DNA of 7,279 bases, from NCBI GenBank assembly GCA_001507935.1, contig LGET01000079.1:1-7279 (forward strand), in the 5' to 3' direction. A program made the position numbers and the translations under genes. Shown here one piece after another: positions 1 to 5,026 of this stretch (position 1 is the stretch's first letter; every line of letters starts with the position of its first letter). The stretch comes from Thermococcales archaeon 44_46. GTDB taxonomy: Archaea; Methanobacteriota_B; Thermococci; Thermococcales; Thermococcaceae. The notes under the pieces are model-generated. The model saw only the letters and a list, made by a program, of their open reading frames with translations. It was not told where the DNA came from and did not search any database.

Positions 1-1751
1 TCTGGCTCGTCTTCTCCACCTGGCATTTCCTTGAACTCGTTGGTTGGAGCGTCAAGTGTTCTGTACCATACTGGCCTTGGATAGAAGGCAGCTGCGACAG
101 TTCTAATACCGTCGGCGAGCTTCTCAACGAGCTCGTCGAACTTGCCCTCCTTGATGAACTTAACCGGGTGCTGACCAATGCTGAGGATCATGTGCTCTGC
201 TCTAAGCAAACCAACACCATCTGCTCCAGTTGCTGCAGCCCTCTCGGCTACCTCTGGCATTGAAACGTTGACCTTGACCTTGGTTGCCGTGATAAGTGGA
301 GCGCCTGCAACTACGACTTGACCACCAGCGGCTCCAGCAGCTGCTTCTTCCTTCTTCTCAACGAGACTCTTGACTATGCCCTTGTAGACGACACCTCTGG
401 TACCATCAACTGTGACGTAGTCGCCGGTCTTAAGCTTCTTGGTAGCCTCTTTGGTACCAACAACAGCTGGGATACCAAGTTCTCTTGAAACAATAGCAGC
501 GTGGCTGGTTCTTCCACCTTCGTCAGTGACAATAGCAGAGGCTCTCTTCATTGCAGGAACCATGTCTGGGTTTGTCATTGTTGTTACAAGGACGTCTCCT
601 TCCTTAACTTTGTCGATCTCGCTAGCATCGAAGATAACAACCACTCTACCAGCACCGATACCTGGTGAGGCACCAAGACCCTTGAGAATGACCTCGGCTT
701 CTTCAGTCTCAGCGGCTTCGGTAGCGGCACTCTCGGCCTCTTTGAGTGTGGTAATAGGCCTGCTCTGGACGATGTAGAGCTTGCCGTCGTCCTTATCGTA
801 AGCCCACTCAATGTCTTGTGGCCATCCGTAGTGCTCCTCAATCTTGGCACCCATCTTTGCAACTTCAATTATCTGCTCATCGGTGAGGACTTGCTTTTCA
901 ACATATTCTGGGCCGAGATATTCAGCAACTGGAACCTTAACGGTTCCCTTACCGGTCTCTGGGTTTCTAACAATCATTATCTCTTTCTTGGCAATGAACT
1001 TCTCCTTAATCTTCCAGGTGCCCTTTTCGACAATGTACTCATCTGGAGTTACGGCACCGCTAACAACAGCCTCACCAAGTCCCCAGCTTGCGTTGATCAT
1101 TATCTCATTTCTATCGTTTGTGACGGGGTTTGCGGTAAACATAACACCGCTTGTCTCGCTGTTAACCATCTTTTGAACAACAGCGCTCAAGTAAACCTTT
1201 GAGTGGTCAAATCCTTGCTTTGCCCTGTAGAATGTAGCTCTTGCGGTCCAAAGTGAAGCCCAGCATCTCTTTACCTTATCCTTAACGTCATCTGCACCAA
1301 GAACATCCAAGAAAGTCTCCTGCTGTCCGGCGAATGAAGCCTCTGGGAGATCTTCTGCTGTAGCAGAACTCCTAACAGCGACATAAACCTCATCTTTGCC
1401 AAACCTTTGGCTGAGCTCCTTATAGGCTTGCTCAATCTCCTTGGCAATCTCCTCAGGCATTTCAAGTGAGATTATCTTTTCCCTAATCTTAGCGGTGTTC
1501 TCCTGGAGCTGCTTGCTGTCATCAACATTGGTTTTGCTTATAATGTCCATAATCCACTCTTGGAGAGTTCTTCCGTCTTCAACCCTAACGTTTTCAACAA
1601 AGTATTTGTACGCTTCAGCTGTAACACAGAACCCTGGTGGGACTGGAATTCCAGCGTTTGTCATTTCTCCAAGGTTTGCACCTTTTCCACCCACAAGGGG
1701 GACGTCTTCTTTTCTCAATTCCTCAAACCATTTTATGAATCTGTACGCCAT
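1..1751 (-). CDS. ppsA: Phosphoenolpyruvate synthase (pyruvate, water dikinase), 3' end outside the window
   Basis: Cytoplasmic enzyme that interconverts pyruvate + ATP + water and PEP + AMP + phosphate. In Thermococcales it serves gluconeogenesis and is also implicated in glycolytic pyruvate formation. The window shows 583 codons; the family is usually about 780-820 residues, so roughly the last 200-240 are missing. The N-terminal ATP-grasp (PPDK_N) domain starts with VGGKGANLGEM (about residues 20-30) and carries the AVRSSATAEDLPEASFAGQQ nucleotide-binding motif, with Arg at residue 127. The swivelling phosphohistidine domain has GGRTSHAAIV with catalytic His at residue 417 (CAC, positions 503-501). 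The PEP-utilizing TIM-barrel domain follows, including VSMPEVAERA and the substrate-site RTLDAPTNEF, and is cut by the window edge. The PEP-binding C-terminal half, including the expected active-site Cys, cannot be checked. The ATG at 1751 is chosen because AAGGAGGG lies 6 nt upstream and the N-terminus MAYRFIKWFEELRK matches Pyrococcus PpsA as I remember it. No frameshift is seen. Confidence 0.97.
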   Translation of the reverse strand, partial: MAYRFIKWFEELRKEDVPLVGGKGANLGEMTNAGIPVPPGFCVTAEAYKYFVENVRVEDGRTLQEWIMDIISKTNVDDSKQLQENTAKIREKIISLEMPEEIAKEIEQAYKELSQRFGKDEVYVAVRSSATAEDLPEASFAGQQETFLDVLGADDVKDKVKRCWASLWTARATFYRAKQGFDHSKVYLSAVVQKMVNSETSGVMFTANPVTNDRNEIMINASWGLGEAVVSGAVTPDEYIVEKGTWKIKEKFIAKKEIMIVRNPETGKGTVKVPVAEYLGPEYVEKQVLTDEQIIEVAKMGAKIEEHYGWPQDIEWAYDKDDGKLYIVQSRPITTLKEAESAATEAAETEEAEVILKGLGASPGIGAGRVVVIFDASEIDKVKEGDVLVTTMTNPDMVPAMKRASAIVTDEGGRTSHAAIVSRELGIPAVVGTKEATKKLKTGDYVTVDGTRGVVYKGIVKSLVEKKEEAAAGAAGGQVVVAGAPLITATKVKVNVSMPEVAERAAATGADGVGLLRAEHMILSIGQHPVKFIKEGKFDELVEKLADGIRTVAAAFYPRPVWYRTLDAPTNEFKEMPGGEDEP

Positions 1752-1757
1752 CTCGAT

Positions 1758-1765
1758 CCCTCCTT
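1758..1765 (-). promoter_or_regulatory. Strong Shine-Dalgarno site of ppsA
   Basis: On the minus strand AAGGAGGG lies 6 nt before the ATG at 1751. It complements the CCTCC 3' end of archaeal 16S rRNA and fixes the ppsA start codon. Confidence 0.85.
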
Positions 1766-1770
1766 CTTAG

Positions 1771-1787
1771 AATAACCGTGGGTGATA
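1771..1787 (-). promoter_or_regulatory. Candidate Thermococcales glycolytic motif (Tgr/TrmBL1 operator) of ppsA
   Basis: The minus strand reads TATCAC-CCACG-GTTATT. Against the published consensus TATCAC-N5-GTGATA, the first half-site is perfect and the second matches 4 of 6 bases (10 of 12 overall). It lies between the TATA box and the ribosome binding site, over the predicted transcription start near 1775. In Thermococcales, Tgr/TrmBL1 bound downstream of the TATA box represses transcription, while bound upstream it activates. This position therefore predicts repression that is relieved on sugars (glycolytic-type control). Only the sequence match is seen; binding is inferred. Confidence 0.55.
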
Positions 1788-1798
1788 TAGAGAGAGCC

Positions 1799-1807
1799 TA
1801 TTTAAAA
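1799..1807 (-). promoter_or_regulatory. TATA box of the ppsA promoter
   Basis: Minus-strand TTTTAAATA lies 48-56 nt upstream of the ATG. With usual archaeal spacing, transcription would start near 1775 and give a leader of about 24 nt carrying the Shine-Dalgarno site. The upstream BRE is not a clear match. Confidence 0.6.
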
Positions 1808-1865
1808 TTAACTGTCCAAAGATGGCTTTTGAACTCATAAAATAAAACATCATAAGGCTAAAAAA

Positions 1866-2030
1866 TTAAAAGTTCTGGAACGCTAGAATCTCATTGAGGG
1901 TTTCAACAGCGTTCTCAATCCCATACGCATATTTTAAAGCCCTAAAAATATCCAATGTGGCTTGGAGAGGCCGGGGTTCCCTCTACCAGATAACCGAATC
2001 AACGATTAAAGGGTTAATTCTTCCCTTAAA
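1866..2030 (-). pseudogene. Possible remnant of a small gene (coding-like fragment with an in-frame stop)
   Basis: Read on the minus strand, the frame ending in TAA at 1868-1866 encodes a protein-like stretch. It includes LDIFRALKYAYGIENAVETL and ends in NEILAFQNF, with an amphipathic helical character. The same frame continues upstream as KGRINPLIVDSVIW but is broken by one TAG (1985-1983). There is no start codon with a ribosome binding site. I do not recognise the family. It could be the C-terminal debris of a decayed gene, or a chance open frame; the sensible-looking amino-acid composition is the only evidence for coding. The GC-rich hairpin listed separately lies inside it. Confidence 0.25.
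1956..1998 (-). ncRNA. GC-rich hairpin with adjacent ACA, possible small RNA or structured element
   Basis: The minus strand folds as TGG-(T)-AGAGG, a nine-base loop GAACCCCGG, then CCTCTCCA: eight pairs with one bulged base (1988-1963). A lower stem GGTT/AGCC (one G-U pair, with ATC bulged) extends it, and the trinucleotide ACA (1958-1956) follows directly. The GC-rich core at 1959-1989 is 21 of 31 G or C within an AT-rich spacer, a known sign of structured RNA in hyperthermophiles. The ACA suggests an H/ACA-like RNA, but the stem is short and lacks a two-sided pseudouridylation pocket. It may be a chance fold or part of the decayed gene that overlaps it. Confidence 0.2.
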
Positions 2031-2050
2031 ATTGTGGTTTTGTGGATTAG

Positions 2051-2185
2051 TATTTGGTTGGTTTGTTCATTGAGATTGGTGATATTGTTGTTTACTTCAA
2101 AGGAAACTTGGGGAAAGGTCTTGAAGTTGTTTGTGGGAACTCTCACAAGATTTCGAGGGATAAGCCTGTTAAAATTTACCCCTAA
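2051..2185 (+). pseudogene. Possible remnant or tiny open frame of unknown function
   Basis: Between TAG at 2048-2050 and TAA at 2183-2185 there is a 44-codon frame with protein-like content, including IEIGDIVVYFKGNLGKGLEV and ending in KISRDKPVKIYP. A TTG at 2054 or 2063 could start it, but no ribosome binding site is visible and no family is recognised. The beta-rich, charged character suggests a fragment of a small soluble protein. The longer open frames overlapping it on both strands look less protein-like. It may be a chance frame. Confidence 0.2.
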
Positions 2186-2247
2186 CTTGCCCGTCAATAT
2201 GCCTAATGTGGTTGAATGCTTGATCTCCTGGCTAGTTAGCACAAGTT

Positions 2248-2255
2248 TTTTATAG
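2248..2255 (+). promoter_or_regulatory. TATA box driving the surface-glycan gene block
   Basis: TTTTATAG within a T-run (2246-2255) is the only clear archaeal TATA element before the plus-strand block. Usual spacing puts the transcript start near 2279, so the first gene would have a very short leader or be leaderless. No equally clear TATA box is seen at the later gene junctions, which fits one polycistronic unit. Confidence 0.5.
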
Positions 2256-2277
2256 ATTTCAAGTCCAAAAAGCCCTT

Positions 2278-2283
2278 GGTGAT
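2278..2283 (+). promoter_or_regulatory. GGTGAT ribosome binding site deciding the start at 2288
   Basis: GGTGAT complements the ATCACC of the 16S rRNA 3' end and lies 4 nt before ATG 2288. The in-frame alternatives TTG 2276, GTG 2279 and ATG 2282 have no such site. However, the predicted transcript start near 2279 would make GTG 2279 or ATG 2282 possible leaderless starts. Confidence 0.45.
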
Positions 2284-2287
2284 GAGC

Positions 2288-2953
2288 ATGGAGAATAAAA
2301 ACGTCTTTGCGCTAATAGTTGTAATTGCTTTCCTTGGCTTTGTGGTTAATTACTACACCGACCACTATCGAGGCGGAGAAATCTACGAAGCCGCGAATAG
2401 AGGCTTTACTTTACTCACACAAGGATTTAACGTTACTGTTTTTGTGGAAACTGTGGATGGAAAAACTTTAGAGGGCGAGCTTTTTTCGGTTAGCGGCTCA
2501 ACAATTTACATCATCAAGGATGGAAAGACGCTTGCTATAGGGGGACCATCCGCCACAAAGGAGGATATAAGGGCAAAGCATATTGAGATTAAAGCAAAGG
2601 GAAGTGTTTACGTTTATGAGCTCCCTCCCAGGAGCGGCAAGTGCAGTGAAGTCATTGAGCAACTCAAGGTGGACGCCTACTCCGAGCGCTTTTCGGGGAT
2701 AATATTCGTAAAGGGCCTTACTGACCCCATAGAGATAGGAAAGCTCAAATACAACGTGGATTACCTCACTTATGGTTCCATTGATGTAAAGCAGTCCCTC
2801 CAAGATGGCGTGATTTTGACGGCAGGAATGGTGCCAATTGAGATGCTGGAGAAGTACATTGGAGATAAGGAAGTTTACATGTACGGGACGCTCTACGTGA
2901 ACTCAGAGGAGCGCAATTTGCCCCTCAGGGTGCTAGGGGTGAAGACCCTATGA
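2288..2953 (+). CDS. Membrane-anchored protein of unknown function, first gene of the glycan block
   Basis: I do not recognise this 221-residue protein. One hydrophobic helix (about residues 6-20, followed by NYYTDHYRGG) anchors it at the N-terminus. No signal-peptidase site or lipobox is obvious, so the remaining ~200 residues probably sit outside the membrane on a single anchor. That part is rich in beta-strand-like stretches (VTVFVETVDGKTLEGEL, STIYIIKDGK, GSVYVYELPP) alternating with charged helices. It has one cysteine (Cys119) and one N-glycosylation sequon (Asn48-Val-Thr). The DGKTLEGELFSVSGSTIYII segment recalls a small beta-barrel of LSm/SH3 type, but this is only a resemblance. The stop overlaps the next start as ATGA (2950-2953), implying translational coupling with the Wzy-like polymerase. 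A role as an accessory or length-control partner is speculation. The start could instead be ATG 2282 or GTG 2279. Confidence 0.8.
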   Translation: MENKNVFALIVVIAFLGFVVNYYTDHYRGGEIYEAANRGFTLLTQGFNVTVFVETVDGKTLEGELFSVSGSTIYIIKDGKTLAIGGPSATKEDIRAKHIEIKAKGSVYVYELPPRSGKCSEVIEQLKVDAYSERFSGIIFVKGLTDPIEIGKLKYNVDYLTYGSIDVKQSLQDGVILTAGMVPIEMLEKYIGDKEVYMYGTLYVNSEERNLPLRVLGVKTL

Positions 2954-3942
2954 GGCTGAAGCTCCCTCTTGTAATTCCCATCCTCTTCATGACGTTTATA
3001 GCTTTAGGCACCGCTTCATACAAGACGCTCCTAGTAGGCACCCTTTTCGCGATGGCTTTTTCGTACGGGATTTTTAAAGGCGAAGAGACGCCTTGGAAAG
3101 AGAAAGAGTTCAAAGTCATAAAGGAAGAACACTTAGTTTGGGCTTTTTTAATATCGCTGCTTTTGATCGCGCTCCAGATATTTATGATTAAGAAGGTACC
3201 CCTCTTGGATTCGTCAGCTAGGCACCTATTAAATCCCCACCTAACAGCTTTAACATACTTTTTAGGTGTTCCCTCAAGCGTATATCTTTTTTCAAAAGGG
3301 AAGAAATATTCGCTCGTTTACCCATTTCTCGTAGCATTATATGGGTATAGAACTCCTGTTTTAGTGAGCTTTTTAGCGTTTGCAGTCGCTTATTTTGATG
3401 GGAAAGACATCGAATTAAAGCACTTAGCAGGCTTCTCGCTCCTAATTTTGGCTGGGCTTGTAGGGATTGCTCTCGCGAGGGGAGATGCGATAAGCAGTCA
3501 GCTCATTAGGGTTCAAGCGACGACTTCTGTTTTAGATGTCATAATCGATAGGACTCCTTGGCACGGTTTTTATCACGGTTATCTCCAGTGGACGGGAATT
3601 AGATCATACCTCCTGGGTGGTTATTCACCAAGGGTCCTAGTGGCACGCTTTTTGCACATGACGACGGGTGTTTCAATAACACCAACACTTTTGGGGGGTA
3701 TGTACTTGGATTTTGGAGTTTTCTCAATCATTGAAGGCTTTTTGCTCGGAGTGTATTACGGCATGATAAGCAAGGCTAAGAGTCTTCTTTTGAAAGTGAT
3801 TTACTACACTACTCTCGCCTACGGCATCGTAGGTGTTGAGACGGGAATTTTGGATTTACCAGTTTATTTGTTCTTCTTCGTAGGCTTCTACGCCTTGATA
3901 AGGGGTAAATACGCCGTAAGGGTGATGAAAGTTGAAGAGTGA
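2950..3942 (+). CDS. Wzy-like oligosaccharide repeat-unit polymerase family membrane protein, copy 1
   Basis: A 330-residue polytopic membrane protein with about 9-10 predicted helices (roughly 5-22, 25-42, 62-80, 97-115, 120-148, 158-176, 247-270, 280-300, 303-318). A large loop at about 177-245 holds several Arg, His and Trp residues. Features shared with the next gene are VPLL-x4-Arg91, an Arg-containing GYRTP motif (Arg134), and a C-terminal Asp254-Phe-Gly with Glu262 in the following helix. This topology, with a big extracytoplasmic loop rich in Arg, is that of Wzy/O-antigen-polymerase proteins, which join lipid-linked oligosaccharide units outside the membrane. Similar archaeal proteins are annotated as oligosaccharide repeat unit polymerases. 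Copy 1 shares its ATG with the previous stop (ATGA), with GGGGTGA upstream, and overlaps the next gene by 11 bp. Family assignment is by pattern, not by alignment; O-antigen ligase (WaaL-like) activity is the main alternative. Confidence 0.75.
   Translation: MRLKLPLVIPILFMTFIALGTASYKTLLVGTLFAMAFSYGIFKGEETPWKEKEFKVIKEEHLVWAFLISLLLIALQIFMIKKVPLLDSSARHLLNPHLTALTYFLGVPSSVYLFSKGKKYSLVYPFLVALYGYRTPVLVSFLAFAVAYFDGKDIELKHLAGFSLLILAGLVGIALARGDAISSQLIRVQATTSVLDVIIDRTPWHGFYHGYLQWTGIRSYLLGGYSPRVLVARFLHMTTGVSITPTLLGGMYLDFGVFSIIEGFLLGVYYGMISKAKSLLLKVIYYTTLAYGIVGVETGILDLPVYLFFFVGFYALIRGKYAVRVMKVEE
3921..3926 (+). promoter_or_regulatory. GGTGAT ribosome binding site supporting a TTG start
   Basis: GGTGAT ends 5 nt before TTG 3932, inside the 3' end of the preceding gene. 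No ATG with comparable spacing exists in that frame, so the second polymerase gene most likely begins with TTG. Confidence 0.55.
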
Positions 3943-5026
3943 TAGAATCTTTGCACTCTTTTTAGCCACCTACCTCTCGCTTGCACTACTCGGAAAGTTC
4001 GCGTTTAAGAGTTATCTCGGCGAGCTTAACTTAAGTGCCCTCCTCTATGCCTTGACGTTTTCTTTGACGCTATTCTTGGGGTATAACAGTGAAAAGAGGT
4101 TTAACCTTCCATTTGAGCGGGCTTATGTTTACCTCATACTTAGCATTTTAGTCAGTTCAGCGGCGGGAATTTTGGGGGTTGTGGCTGTTTTGACCGTTCT
4201 CTTTGGCGGGATGCTTATTCTAAGAAGAAGCGTGGATGGGTACTATAAACACGCTTACTACGCCGGAATAGCTTTGGTGGTGATCCTTCCCCTCTTGGCG
4301 ATGTGTAAAGGCGTAATCCCCATTCTAAACCCCCAAACGAGGTACAGTGATTTAAAAGACCTATACTTGGCATCTGCCCTTTTTGCTTCTTTCCTCCTTG
4401 CATATAAGCCGAGCCTCATTGTTTTCCTCGTGGGGGAAGCTTTTGCAGTAGTTTCAACTTTTAGGAGCAATGCGCTCATAATTTTTTTAGCCTACTTGTT
4501 TAGGGCTGAGAAAAAGGAGCTCAAACGGCTTTTAATAATTGGCGTCCCTTTGGTGGGTTTGGCGTTCTTAGCGCGCTTCTACGCAACGAAGAGTGTGTAC
4601 TCCATTTGGAAGCTCGGCTTTGCTCAAAGTTTGGTTTATAGGGCTGGTTTCTCGTACATGGTTTACGAAAAGCTCTTCTCATTAGGCATGCCTGTTGGGA
4701 AGTTCGGACTTCTCCTCAACCCGAATGCGAGAGAATACGTCGCGGCCCTTTTTGGCAAGGCAAACAATTACACTTATACAATTTTTGGGCAGCCGGCTTA
4801 TGATTTGGGTATTTTTGGGCTTTTTGAAGCTTTCCTCATGGGAGTAGCATTGAGAGACTCTGAGAGGTTGCCCGCGTTTAAAGCCCTCAGTTTGACTTTT
4901 TTAATCTTGGCAATTGAGAATGGTTTTGACGCTTTAAACTTTGGGATTTTAATGGTTTCAGCCTACTTTGCCTTATTTCTTAGTAAAGACATTGCCACTA
5001 TTGGAGGGATAGAAAATGCATGTTAA
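3932..5026 (+). CDS. Wzy-like oligosaccharide repeat-unit polymerase family membrane protein, copy 2
   Basis: A 364-residue polytopic membrane protein, paralogous to the gene just before it. The shared pattern is IPIL-x4-Arg137, then TFRSN with Arg178 about 41 residues later (43 in copy 1), a hydrophilic loop (about 215-280), and a C-terminal FGQPAYDLGIFG (residues 285-296) with Glu299 in the next helix. About 10 membrane helices are expected. The likely role is polymerising or ligating lipid-linked glycan repeat units on the outer face of the membrane; substrate and linkage cannot be read from the sequence. Its closest relative in the window is the truncated copy at 6485-6931, which shares 15 of 26 residues across the FGQP segment. 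It starts with TTG preceded by GGTGAT and overlaps both neighbours by 11 bp, so it is almost certainly co-translated with them. No broken frame is seen. Confidence 0.75.
   Translation: MKSDRIFALFLATYLSLALLGKFAFKSYLGELNLSALLYALTFSLTLFLGYNSEKRFNLPFERAYVYLILSILVSSAAGILGVVAVLTVLFGGMLILRRSVDGYYKHAYYAGIALVVILPLLAMCKGVIPILNPQTRYSDLKDLYLASALFASFLLAYKPSLIVFLVGEAFAVVSTFRSNALIIFLAYLFRAEKKELKRLLIIGVPLVGLAFLARFYATKSVYSIWKLGFAQSLVYRAGFSYMVYEKLFSLGMPVGKFGLLLNPNAREYVAALFGKANNYTYTIFGQPAYDLGIFGLFEAFLMGVALRDSERLPAFKALSLTFLILAIENGFDALNFGILMVSAYFALFLSKDIATIGGIENAC
5003..5010 (+). promoter_or_regulatory. Shine-Dalgarno site of the GT-C glycosyltransferase
   Basis: GGAGGGAT lies 5 nt before ATG 5016, within the end of the preceding gene. 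It is the strongest ribosome binding site in the plus-strand block and decides the start. Confidence 0.75.

Larger units (their letters stand above)
1811..2245. other. Divergent intergenic region without an intact gene
   Basis: About 435 mostly AT-rich bases separate the ppsA promoter from the TATA box of the plus-strand block. No tRNA, CRISPR array or intact protein family is recognised. Open frames exist on both strands (for example 2034-2255 plus and 2006-2242 minus), but they lack a ribosome binding site and a convincing protein character. Three items in it are listed separately: a minus-strand coding-like fragment, a plus-strand coding-like fragment, and a GC-rich hairpin. The region may be a graveyard of small genes or may hold an untranslated RNA. 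Confidence 0.6.

Noticed and set aside
439..1202. Plus-strand open frames of 110-128 codons opposite ppsA.
   Set aside because: They are antisense shadows of a strongly conserved enzyme frame and have no ribosome binding sites or plausible proteins.
1971..1988. CCGGGGTTCCCTCTACCA looks like the T-arm and 3' end of a tRNA, suggesting an integration site.
   Set aside because: The T-loop consensus TTCRANY is not kept, and no acceptor, D-arm or anticodon arm can be paired with it.
2034..2255. 73-codon plus-strand and 78-codon minus-strand (2006-2242) open frames in the divergent spacer.
   Set aside because: Neither has a ribosome binding site or a recognisable protein character. They overlap each other antisense, and AT-rich spacer DNA readily gives such frames.
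2950..5026. Possibility that the two polytopic proteins are archaeosortases or exosortases.
   Set aside because: The expected catalytic Cys followed by spaced Arg motifs is absent: copy 1 has no Cys at all, while the Arg-rich loop layout fits Wzy-like proteins better.
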